Assembly (NCBI RefSeq): GCF_030012525.1
Contig: NZ_CP124855.1
Coordinates: 1,178,001 to 1,242,000 of the forward strand
DNA: 64,000 bases
Source of the DNA: Chryseobacterium gotjawalense
GTDB lineage: Bacteria; Bacteroidota; Bacteroidia; Flavobacteriales; Weeksellaceae
Reading direction: 5' to 3'
Below the pieces are notes generated by a model, which saw only the letters and a list, made by a program, of their open reading frames with translations, made no database searches and was not told the DNA's origin. The number at the start of each line of letters is the position of its first letter. Positions within the stretch are counted from its first letter, which is position 1. Positions 54,067 through 62,236 of this stretch are shown here, piece by piece. A program made the translations under genes and the position numbers.

Positions 54067-55692
54067 TTAAATTTTTTCAAATAAAACGATGGAATAATGA
54101 GTATTAATTGTTGCTTTTCCGTTTTGAACAGTAATGATTTCCCCCGAATAAGCATCCCGAAGACGAATGCCATCATCAAAAATTCCCGATACCGAAATTT
54201 CTTTAATTCCAGAATTCAAGTCTAAACCGATTAACACTTTATCATCATTATAACTTCTCGTGAACCAGTATGGCGAAGAGGAAATCATTTGGTGAACGCC
54301 CGCTCCTACTGAAGGATGATCCGCTCTGAATTTCCCTAATTTCTGATAATGTTCCAATAGTTTTTGAGTAGCTAAATTATTTTTTGAATCATTCCAGTTC
54401 ATGTTCGAACGGAGATTTGCATCGCCTTCTGCACCAGCGACCGCTAATATTCTGGCCGTTTCATCTCCGTAATAAACCTGTGAAATTCCAGGTGCTAATA
54501 ATAATTTTGTTCCTGCCTCATAAGTTCTTTTCCTTTCCTTGTCAAAGGGTGAACCGTCATCATGAGAAGTTAAATAATTCATAACTGTCTTTCCATTTAA
54601 ATCAGAATGCAATAATTTTGAATAATTAGAAAAGAGTTCTTCATAAGGTTTGTTTGCATCTCCTTTAAAATCAAAATTGATGAGCGACTTAAAACCGTTT
54701 TGATAATAATTTACTTTTTTATCACCGAAATCGTAATTTTGTTTTTGAGAGATTCCATAGCCATACACTTCACCAACGGTAAAAAACAGATTGTTATCAA
54801 GTACTTTTGAAGGATTATTTCTTTTATAAATATCAAAAGCTTCCTGACAAACTTTCTGGAAATCTTTCCAAACATCTTCGTTGGTGTGTTTTACGGTATC
54901 AACGCGATAACCGTCAATTCCGTATTCCTGAACATAATCTGCCAGCCATTTCATAATGTAATATTTCGGTGCCCGCGGATAACCTGTTCTCCCAAAAAAG
55001 GCGTCAAGGGATTTCATTTCAGATTCATATTTTCCTTCTCTTTTCCATTTATCCACTAACATTTGCGGCAGTTCAGCAGGTTCATCTGATTCTGTTAAAA
55101 CGTCTGGAAGATTAGCCACCAAAGTACATTCTGTTGTATTTTTAAAATTATTATAAGTACAAGTGGGCGAAGTTCTCACCCAGGAATCTGGATATACTTC
55201 ATCGACATCAGTCACCGGACCGGTGTGATTAATAACTGCATCTAAGACAATTCGAATTCCCTTTTTATGGGCTTTCTCTACCAATTCTCTAAGGTCATTT
55301 TTGGTTCCGAAGTTCGGATCGAGTTCCGTCCAGTCTTTTGTCCAGTACCCATGAAAACCATAAGTGTTTCCTGTTCCTTCATTTGTTGCGCCGTGAATTT
55401 GTTCTACAACAGGGGTAATCCATATCGCATTAATTCCCAAATCAGAAAAGTAATTATCATCAATTTTTTGAATGACTCCTCTTAAATCGCCACCTTCAAA
55501 TCCACGAAGAACGGCAGCTTTTTCCTTTCTTTCATAATTTATATCATTGGAAGGGTCTCCATTTTTAAAACGATCAGTCAAAAGAAAATAAACATTGGCA
55601 CCTTCCCAAACAAATGGTTTTTCTTGAATATTTTTAACGGAATTACAGGAGGTCACTAAACTAAAAACGAGGAGAATAAGAACTTTTTTCAT
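54067..55692 (-). CDS. Lipoprotein alpha-amylase (GH13)
   Basis: A 541-residue GH13 enzyme with a lipoprotein signal (SLVTSC) and the four GH13 regions: DAVINH, GYRVDTVKH (nucleophile Asp), VGEVYGYG (acid Glu) and LTSHDDGSP (stabilising Asp). It hydrolyses or rearranges alpha-1,4-glucans at the cell envelope, feeding maltodextrins to the cell. The thioredoxin-like gene follows immediately. Substrate detail is unknown. Confidence 0.92.
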   Translation of the reverse strand: MKKVLILLVFSLVTSCNSVKNIQEKPFVWEGANVYFLLTDRFKNGDPSNDINYERKEKAAVLRGFEGGDLRGVIQKIDDNYFSDLGINAIWITPVVEQIHGATNEGTGNTYGFHGYWTKDWTELDPNFGTKNDLRELVEKAHKKGIRIVLDAVINHTGPVTDVDEVYPDSWVRTSPTCTYNNFKNTTECTLVANLPDVLTESDEPAELPQMLVDKWKREGKYESEMKSLDAFFGRTGYPRAPKYYIMKWLADYVQEYGIDGYRVDTVKHTNEDVWKDFQKVCQEAFDIYKRNNPSKVLDNNLFFTVGEVYGYGISQKQNYDFGDKKVNYYQNGFKSLINFDFKGDANKPYEELFSNYSKLLHSDLNGKTVMNYLTSHDDGSPFDKERKRTYEAGTKLLLAPGISQVYYGDETARILAVAGAEGDANLRSNMNWNDSKNNLATQKLLEHYQKLGKFRADHPSVGAGVHQMISSSPYWFTRSYNDDKVLIGLDLNSGIKEISVSGIFDDGIRLRDAYSGEIITVQNGKATINTHYSIVLFEKI

Positions 55693-55834
55693 AATATTTT
55701 AGGCAGAAACTTTTAGTCTGTCCAGATTTAATTTTGGTCAGATCAGAATATTGTTAAATTTAATACAAAATCCCGTCAACTTAAAATCATTTCACATCCG
55801 CTTGCGAATTTAACATTTATTTAACATATTTTAC

Positions 55835-55842
55835 TATCTTTG
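55835..55842 (+). promoter_or_regulatory. -7 promoter element (TATCTTTG) of the flippase unit
   Basis: Exact TAnnTTTG about 140 bases before the flippase ATG. The leader contains a 19-codon upstream frame at 55926-55985. Confidence 0.4.
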
Positions 55843-55925
55843 TTTTCTTGAATTTGAAAACAACATTGATGATTTAGAAATTTACTAACTAATTCTATTT
55901 AAAAAACCAATTTACCGTTAATAAT

Positions 55926-55985
55926 ATGGTGCGAAATTTCACTTTCAAAGAAAATTTAAATTCCTCAAAAACCACTAAACTATGA
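55926..55985 (+). CDS. Possible 19-codon upstream ORF overlapping the flippase start
   Basis: ATG to TGA, beginning MVRNFTFK. Its stop overlaps the flippase ATG as ATGA (55982-55985), an arrangement that often couples translation. No known peptide; the start lacks a clear ribosome binding site. Confidence 0.25.
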   Translation: MVRNFTFKENLNSSKTTKL

Positions 55986-57460
55986 GTATAGTTGCTCGCC
56001 AAGGTTTTAAATATTCCTTAATCGGATATTTTGGTTTTTTACTGGGAACCATTTCTGCGATTTTCATTTTCCCGTATGACATGGAGTTTTACGGAAAGTT
56101 GCGCTACATAATGCCAACCGCCGAAATGCTTTTGCCCATCGTCGTTTTTGGACTTTCTTTTTCTACGGTTAAGTTTTTTCATCAGACCCAAAAAGAGGGC
56201 AAACATCAAAATTTACTTTCCCTTTCCTTTGCCGGGGTTCTGTTGAATTTCGTCATTTTTTCGCTATTATTTTTCGCTTTTTTTCTCTTGTTTCCTCAAT
56301 TCCAAACTTTGCAACTGTGGAAAATGAAACTTCTGATTCTCCCGCTTATTCTGATAATGGCTTTATCTGCTGTTTTTAATAAGTATCTCACCAACTTCAA
56401 GCGAATTGTTGTTCCAAATATTTTCGAAAATCTCTTTCCAAAAATCGCCAATTTGGGAGCTTTCTGTTTGTTTTTCTTTTTAGGAGTTTCCGAAAAAGGT
56501 TCGTATGGATTTTTCATAGGCATGTTTATTTTATCGTTGGTAGGCTATTTTTTTTATGCCAATAAACTGGAAAAAATACAGCCTGATTTCAATACAGGTT
56601 ATATAAAAAAAGACAACCTTTGGAAAGAAATCCTGAATTATAGTTTCTACGGGTTTTTAGGAAATATCGGAAATTATATTGCTTTCCGGGTTGATAATTT
56701 CATGATCGGAGAATTCCTCAATTTTGAAGAAAATGGAGTTTATAGTATTATTTTATCAATTCTCTCTTTTATCCTCATTCCCCAAATGGGACTGTTCAAT
56801 ATCTCGGCTCCGATTATCAATAAAACCATTGCTGAAGGCGAATTCGAAGAACTCGACCGTTTTCACAAAAAAACTTCATTAACCCTGTTTTTTCTGGGTG
56901 CCGTATTATTTTCGTGTATTTTGGTGGGATTCCCTTATCTGAGTAATTTTATAAAAAATGGCGAACAGTTACTACAAGCCGAACCTGTGGTCTGGATTTT
57001 AGGATTCGCCATGCTTTTCGATTTGGCTACCGGCTTCAACGGACATATTATTTCGCTGTCAAAACATTACCGGTTCAATATTGTAGTAATGCTGTTTTTA
57101 GCCATTACTACGATCACCTTGAACTATCTTTTTCTCACGCAAACCGAATTTGGAATTATCGGAATTGCGATCGCAACAGCGATTTCGCTTACCTTATTTA
57201 ATATGATTAAAATTTATTTTAATTACGTGAAATTTAAAGTTTTCCCGCTGACCATAGAGATGATGTACGTTTTTATTATCTGTACTTTAGCAATTACTTT
57301 AGCAATCATGTTTCCGGTAACAAAAAGCAATCTGATCAACCTTCTGTACAAACCTGCATTTGTTTTAATCGTAATTTTCGGCGCCAATCACGTAATGAAG
57401 ATCTTCCCAATCGAAGATTATCTGAATAAGAAATTTTTTAAAAGTATCTTTAAATTTTAA
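55982..57460 (+). CDS. Polysaccharide/lipid-linked oligosaccharide flippase (Wzx, MATE/MOP superfamily)
   Basis: A 492-residue inner-membrane protein with about 14 hydrophobic helices in the Wzx-like MOP pattern, beginning GFKYSLIGYFGFLLGTISAI and ending with a Lys-rich tail. It should move lipid-linked sugars across the inner membrane. The end is 4 bases from the convergent end of a glycosyltransferase-like gene. Cargo unknown. Confidence 0.83.
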   Translation: MSIVARQGFKYSLIGYFGFLLGTISAIFIFPYDMEFYGKLRYIMPTAEMLLPIVVFGLSFSTVKFFHQTQKEGKHQNLLSLSFAGVLLNFVIFSLLFFAFFLLFPQFQTLQLWKMKLLILPLILIMALSAVFNKYLTNFKRIVVPNIFENLFPKIANLGAFCLFFFLGVSEKGSYGFFIGMFILSLVGYFFYANKLEKIQPDFNTGYIKKDNLWKEILNYSFYGFLGNIGNYIAFRVDNFMIGEFLNFEENGVYSIILSILSFILIPQMGLFNISAPIINKTIAEGEFEELDRFHKKTSLTLFFLGAVLFSCILVGFPYLSNFIKNGEQLLQAEPVVWILGFAMLFDLATGFNGHIISLSKHYRFNIVVMLFLAITTITLNYLFLTQTEFGIIGIAIATAISLTLFNMIKIYFNYVKFKVFPLTIEMMYVFIICTLAITLAIMFPVTKSNLINLLYKPAFVLIVIFGANHVMKIFPIEDYLNKKFFKSIFKF

Positions 57461-57464
57461 AAAA

Positions 57465-58523
57465 TTAGAGTAAAGATTTCAAGATTTCTTCGAGTTCCTC
57501 AGCGATTATATGTTCACCAAATTCCTTTTGAAAATCGTAAGAATTTTCTGAATTAAAGTCGAAAATTTCCTGTCCTGAATTTGCCTTTTCATTAATGATA
57601 AACTCAAAATCCGACGGATAATTTTCGGGAAAGAAAGCCACTTTTCCATATTTAATGGCATCGCCGACATTACCGCTCATTTTAGTTTTTCCGTAGATTT
57701 CTTTGTTGCTGAAGAATTCGGTTTCACTTTGAATGGGACACCACAAAACATTGGCTTTATTCATCCATTCATCAAAAACAGGTTGAGGAACTTTTTCGGT
57801 AAAATACTGAATTGAAATATTTGGGGATTTTTCTTTGTCAAAATCTTTTAACCACAGCAGTTCTTTCCCCTCTGCTTTTCCGAGAAAAATAACTTGCACA
57901 GACTTTGCAGAATGAGATTCGGTACGGTTAAAATTCTTGAGATCAGCAAACACTTTTTTATAATCTCTTCGTGCCTGAGAAACCGCGCCGGGAATGACAA
58001 CCGTATAAATTCCTCCATTGTTCACCTCTTTAAATTGATTAAAGAAAACAGGAAAATATTTAAGATTTTGCTGCAGTAAACTTTTTTCTAAAACCAGAAG
58101 GTTTTTTACTTTTCTAAAGACTTTCGGTGCACAAAGCAAATCTTCTTTTAACCAGAGTTTCAAACGGTATTTAAAGTCTTTTTTAAAGATATTTTTGAAA
58201 AGTTGAAAACGGGAAATCTTCGTAAAATTCAGATTATGAACAATAACCGAAGTATTGAATTTCCCGGCAATTTCATTAAATAAATTAAAATACCGATGCG
58301 CCGTTCCAATGATTACCAGATCATATTGTTTCTTATTTAACTGGTTTAAAAGTTCGGTATTTTCACTTAAATGAATATTGAAATGAGGTTTCCCGATTTG
58401 TTTAATGATTCTTTCAGAAAAAAAATAATCCACCTCAAACGCTTTAGATTCTTTCATTAATTCCATGAAATTTCCCGCAATTTCTGCGTGGGTATCGAGC
58501 TCTATGTAGGCGATTTTTTTCAA
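57465..58523 (-). CDS. Glycosyltransferase-like protein (GT-B fold, unassigned)
   Basis: A 352-residue cytoplasmic protein starting KKIAYIELDTHAEIAGNF. Two Rossmann-like halves (DLVIIGTAHRYFNLF; VQVIFLGKAEGKELLWLKDF) and a C-terminal GKTKMSGNVGDAIKYGKVAF stretch suggest a GT-B glycosyltransferase, without a family I can name. The start codon is TTG at 58523; a stop upstream in frame excludes an ATG. It begins 18 bases after the amidohydrolase stop, in one transcript. Confidence 0.6.
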   Translation of the reverse strand: MKKIAYIELDTHAEIAGNFMELMKESKAFEVDYFFSERIIKQIGKPHFNIHLSENTELLNQLNKKQYDLVIIGTAHRYFNLFNEIAGKFNTSVIVHNLNFTKISRFQLFKNIFKKDFKYRLKLWLKEDLLCAPKVFRKVKNLLVLEKSLLQQNLKYFPVFFNQFKEVNNGGIYTVVIPGAVSQARRDYKKVFADLKNFNRTESHSAKSVQVIFLGKAEGKELLWLKDFDKEKSPNISIQYFTEKVPQPVFDEWMNKANVLWCPIQSETEFFSNKEIYGKTKMSGNVGDAIKYGKVAFFPENYPSDFEFIINEKANSGQEIFDFNSENSYDFQKEFGEHIIAEELEEILKSLL

Positions 58524-58541
58524 GGTTAAGGGTATTCGGAA

Positions 58542-60236
58542 TTATTTAGAAAAGGAAATTCCATAAGTTCTTCCTGACAACTTTTGGGCTAAATCATCAT
58601 AATATTCTTTATTATAAAAGACTCTTTTTCCGCCACTGTAAGTTTCCAGAACTTTAGATTCCAAAATCCTGCTTTCCTCCACCTGCATTAAATCCTGGTT
58701 TAAAACTACAAAATCCGCAGATTTCCCAACTTCCAAACTTCCGATCTCATTTTCCTGAAACGCAGCTTTTGCCGCCCAGATGGTCATTCCACGAATTGCC
58801 TGTTCTCTGGTCAACGCATTTTCTTTCTGAAATCCGTTTGCAGGAAAATTCTGTGAATCTTTTCTCGCCACGGCAGAATGAAAAGTTTTTAAGGGATTTA
58901 TTTCTTCCACCGGAAAATCGGTTCCCAACGGAAGCCAGCCATTCTGTTTCAATAAATCTTCATAAGCATACGCATATTTCAAACGGTCTTTTCCTAAACG
59001 GTCTTCCGCCCAATACATATCGGAAGTCGCATGAGTAGGCTGTACTGAAGGAATAACCGAATATTTTCCAAACAAACCAAAATCGTTTTTATTAACAATT
59101 TGGGCATGTTCAATTCTCCATCTTCGGTCGTTTTTCACACCCAAAACTTCACCATAAATCTGAAGAATCGTTCGGTTAGCAGAATCTCCAATCGAGTGGG
59201 TACACATTTGAAGATCACTGTTTTTTAATTTCTTGGCTAAATTTTCGAAATGGGTTCTTTCACTTAATAGAAAACCTCTCCAGCCTTTTTTATCCGAATA
59301 ATCGTGAATTAAATTAGCGCCCCGTGAACCTAATGCTCCATCGGAATAGACTTTAAAACCGCCAACAGTAATGTTTTTATTGGTATATCTACCTTTCTTA
59401 ATCCAGCGGTCATAGTAATCAGGATTATCTTCCATCAAAGCAAAAATTTTCATCTGCAAAGCATTCTGTGCCTGTGCTTTTTCTAAAAGACCTAAGGTTT
59501 TTTCGGAAATTCCGCAATCATGAAGCGAGGTCAAACCGTAAGAAAAACATTCTTTCTGTAAATCTGCAAAATACTGAATGGCCTCTTTATCTTCAATTTC
59601 CGGGATGTGTTTTTCTACCAATAACATGGCGTTATCGACTAAAATCCCCGTCAGTTTTCCGTTTTTAACTTCAATTTCGCCGCCCAAAATTTTTGAATCT
59701 TTCGTCACTCCGGCAATATCCAACGCTTTTTGATTCGCAACCGCCGCGTGACCATCGATTCGTTTCAAATAAACCGGTCGGTTTGGAAACAGTTGATCGA
59801 GCTTTTCTTTGTTCGGAAATTCTTTAACTGCCCAATCATTCTGATCCCAACTTCTGCCGTATAACCATTCTTTCGGAGCAGTTTTTGCGTAATCTGAAAT
59901 TTTTGCTACAATCTCATCCCAGGATTTGGTACCCCACAATTCACATTTCCATTTGTCGGTGGCAAAACCGGTAAAATGGCAATGCGCATCGATTAATCCA
60001 GGGAAAACAGCTTTCCCTTGAAGATTCTGAACGTTTTTAGATTTGTAATTTTTCAGAATATCCGCAGATTTTCCCACCGCAACAATTTTCCCATTAGAAA
60101 TCGCCATCGATTCTGCGGTATCAAAATTTTGATTGACCGTGTAGATTTTCGCATTGGTGATGATGAGATCAGCATTTTTTTGGGCAATTGAAAAAATCGA
60201 AAAACACGCCGTTAAAAGGGAAATTATTTTTTTCAT
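58542..60236 (-). CDS. Exported amidohydrolase (YtcJ type)
   Basis: A 564-residue member of the amidohydrolase_3 group with a signal peptide (MKKIISLLTACFSIFSIAQ). Metal ligands H85 and H87 in LIDAHCHF, then LHDCGISEKTL, HSIGDSANRTI and WRIEHAQIV are visible. It hydrolyses amide or C-N bonds in the periplasm; substrate unknown. It lies 6 bases after the GT2 gene and before the glycosyltransferase-like gene. Confidence 0.86.
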   Translation of the reverse strand: MKKIISLLTACFSIFSIAQKNADLIITNAKIYTVNQNFDTAESMAISNGKIVAVGKSADILKNYKSKNVQNLQGKAVFPGLIDAHCHFTGFATDKWKCELWGTKSWDEIVAKISDYAKTAPKEWLYGRSWDQNDWAVKEFPNKEKLDQLFPNRPVYLKRIDGHAAVANQKALDIAGVTKDSKILGGEIEVKNGKLTGILVDNAMLLVEKHIPEIEDKEAIQYFADLQKECFSYGLTSLHDCGISEKTLGLLEKAQAQNALQMKIFALMEDNPDYYDRWIKKGRYTNKNITVGGFKVYSDGALGSRGANLIHDYSDKKGWRGFLLSERTHFENLAKKLKNSDLQMCTHSIGDSANRTILQIYGEVLGVKNDRRWRIEHAQIVNKNDFGLFGKYSVIPSVQPTHATSDMYWAEDRLGKDRLKYAYAYEDLLKQNGWLPLGTDFPVEEINPLKTFHSAVARKDSQNFPANGFQKENALTREQAIRGMTIWAAKAAFQENEIGSLEVGKSADFVVLNQDLMQVEESRILESKVLETYSGGKRVFYNKEYYDDLAQKLSGRTYGISFSK

Positions 60237-60242
60237 ATTTGT

Positions 60243-61121
60243 TTATTTTTTAGTGAATACCTGTTTCCAGCGTAATTTTCTTATAAATTTGATTTCATCT
60301 TTTGATAATTCCCGTTTTCCTTTTTGTTTAAAAAAAGATTTCATCGTCGTTAAAAACTCTCCCAATGATCTGTTTTTCAATGATGATTTTGCCGATGAAA
60401 TCAGAATCAAAGGCAGATTCAACCCAATATTATAAAAATACTCACCGAGTTTTTCGGCTTTCTGATTCTTATACTGAAAAGCGGTCGGACGTAAATGCTT
60501 GACCCACAAGTCTTTTATAGTGATCGTTTCCCAACCGTTTTTTCTGGCCAACATCACATCGATATTATCCCAGCCCAAAACCGGGCGCAAACCCTTCATA
60601 TCCTGAAAGCATTGTTTCCTATAGGATTTTATCGGGCCGCGAACATGATTTTTGGAGGATAAATTTTCGAATTTCCATTGGTGCTTTTCATCTTTAAAAT
60701 CGAATGCCAACGCCATTTCAAAAATAGATTTCGGTATTTTAACGATCCCCGATACCATTCCTGCTTTAGGCTGCGTTTCGTAGATCTGATTAACTTTCAT
60801 TAAATAATTGGGCGGAAAAATAATATCTGCATCGAATTTACAGATGACATCAAAATCATTTAAAACAACGGTTTCTAAACCTTTATTAAAAGTCCGGACT
60901 ACTTTCGCGCCAGGTTGATGCGCTGATTCCTGTAAATTCAGAATTTTAAATTTAGGATGGTTAAGAATAAATCCGTCAACAACCTGCTGGGTTTTGTCCG
61001 TAGAACCATCATTGACTACAATGCAGGAAAAATCCTGAAAAGTCTGTTGTTGCAGAGATTTCAGGGTGAATAGAATATTATTCTCTTCGTTGTGTGTGGG
61101 AATGATGATCAGGAATTTCAT
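60243..61121 (-). CDS. Glycosyltransferase family 2
   Basis: A 292-residue GT-A enzyme: N-terminal FLIIIPTHNEENNILFTL, the DxD motif in CKFDADIIFP, and CIVVNDGSTDKTQQV for the nucleotide-sugar. It adds a sugar to a lipid or glycan; with the nearby flippase it suggests envelope polysaccharide synthesis. First gene of the three-gene unit ending at 57465. Confidence 0.88.
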   Translation of the reverse strand: MKFLIIIPTHNEENNILFTLKSLQQQTFQDFSCIVVNDGSTDKTQQVVDGFILNHPKFKILNLQESAHQPGAKVVRTFNKGLETVVLNDFDVICKFDADIIFPPNYLMKVNQIYETQPKAGMVSGIVKIPKSIFEMALAFDFKDEKHQWKFENLSSKNHVRGPIKSYRKQCFQDMKGLRPVLGWDNIDVMLARKNGWETITIKDLWVKHLRPTAFQYKNQKAEKLGEYFYNIGLNLPLILISSAKSSLKNRSLGEFLTTMKSFFKQKGKRELSKDEIKFIRKLRWKQVFTKK

Positions 61122-61135
61122 TTAATATTTATTTC

Positions 61136-61208
61136 AAGATTCCATAGGAATCTTATCTCTGTAGATTTAGGTTTGCAGTTTAAAATAGCGGTCCAGAGGA
61201 ATGCCATC
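61136..61208 (-). repeat. REP-like two-hairpin repeat, right-side copy (inverted)
   Basis: Read on the minus strand: hairpin GGCATTCC-TCT-GGACCGC (61188-61205), about 22 bases, CTACAGAGATAA (61153-61164), then hairpin AAGATTCC-TAT-GGAATCTT (61136-61154). It is the inverted counterpart of the copy at 61730-61800 and abuts the end of the transposase gene. Confidence 0.6.
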
Positions 61209-61214
61209 TACTGG

Positions 61215-61679
61215 TTATTCAAAAAATTCAAATAGATATTCATTTTTAAACTCTATTTCAAACTTTTTCAAAAAACCGATATATTCATGTTTAAAACTTT
61301 GTTTTTGATGATGTTCTTTTTGATTTAAAACATATTTGATCACATTTTCTTTTTGGCTTTTCGAATAGGAAAAAGCACCATATCCCTCCTGCCATGAAAA
61401 ATGAGTTTTTAAATATTTCTTTTCGTTAATAAAATTAGTTGATTCAACCTTAACCACTTTTACCAGATCTGGAATTGAAATTTGAAGATTTCTGTAGCAA
61501 AAGAAAATATGAATGTGATCCGGATTTGCGTAAATGGCTAAAACGCTTTGTTTCTTATGATTAAAAATTCCGCAGATATATTTTTCTACCTCATCTCTTA
61601 TTTCTTCTGAAATTTTATTTTCCCGAAATTTCACAGCAAAAAACCGTTGAATGTAAATCTGTGTGTAGGTATTTGCCAT
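61215..61679 (-). CDS. REP-associated tyrosine transposase (IS200/TnpA-like)
   Basis: A 154-residue Y1 HUH transposase with the metal motif H55-x-H57 in PDHIHIFF and the catalytic tyrosine most likely Y116 in IKYVLNQKEHH. It lacks a companion tnpB. Such RAYT proteins mobilise or fix REP hairpins in chromosomes. Here two inverted copies of a two-hairpin repeat flank it, one touching each side. Intact frame. Confidence 0.85.
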   Translation of the reverse strand: MANTYTQIYIQRFFAVKFRENKISEEIRDEVEKYICGIFNHKKQSVLAIYANPDHIHIFFCYRNLQISIPDLVKVVKVESTNFINEKKYLKTHFSWQEGYGAFSYSKSQKENVIKYVLNQKEHHQKQSFKHEYIGFLKKFEIEFKNEYLFEFFE

Positions 61680-61729
61680 TTTTAAAATATCAATTTAAAT
61701 AAGATATAACATTATTTCTATCTTTTTTA

Positions 61730-61800
61730 GATGGCGTTCCTACGGAACGCAGAATTTTGACTTCATATTTTACTACAGAGATTAAACTCCGCTGGAGTTT
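61730..61800 (+). repeat. REP-like two-hairpin repeat, left-side copy
   Basis: Plus strand: GATG then hairpin GGCGTTCC-TAC-GGAACGC (61733-61750), about 22 bases, CTACAGAGATTA (61773-61784), and hairpin AAACTCC-GCT-GGAGTTT (61784-61800). Same order and spacing as the inverted copy at 61136-61208. It precedes the transposase start. Confidence 0.6.
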
Positions 61801-61872
61801 TTTAAATCTTTGTAAAAATGATATCATTTACAAATTTTGATGATTTTTATACAAACTCAGGAATTTCATAAT

Positions 61873-62136
61873 CTACATTTCGTCGTTCCATTCTTTGATG
61901 GTAACTTTTGCGATCAATCCTTCCAAAACAAAAGGATCTCTTTTCACAAACTCTTCGGCAACGGCTTTATCGATAAAAATCGCCATCGCGCCTTCTCCGG
62001 GAACAGCAAACGCACCGGTTCCCAAAACTTTTCCGGCTTTTATAAATTCATCTTCTACCACTTGATGTTTGGGAAAAACTTCCATGAATTTTTCCATTGG
62101 CGCATCTGCGTGTTCGTAAAATACTACTGCTTTCAT
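61873..62136 (-). CDS. YciI-like protein
   Basis: An 87-residue YCII-related ferredoxin-like domain: YEHADAPMEKFMEVFPKHQ, GAFAVPGEGAMAIFIDKAVA and AKVTIKEWND. The family often has a His/Asp active-site pair; the activity is unknown. Single gene before polA. Confidence 0.82.
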   Translation of the reverse strand: MKAVVFYEHADAPMEKFMEVFPKHQVVEDEFIKAGKVLGTGAFAVPGEGAMAIFIDKAVAEEFVKRDPFVLEGLIAKVTIKEWNDEM

Positions 62137-62236
62137 AATTTTTACATTTAAAATTAATTGAACTTCTTATTCCACTGATTTACCAAACGACTGCTTAAAT
62201 TAAATCCTTCTGTTTTTATGCATTAAAAATTCAAAT

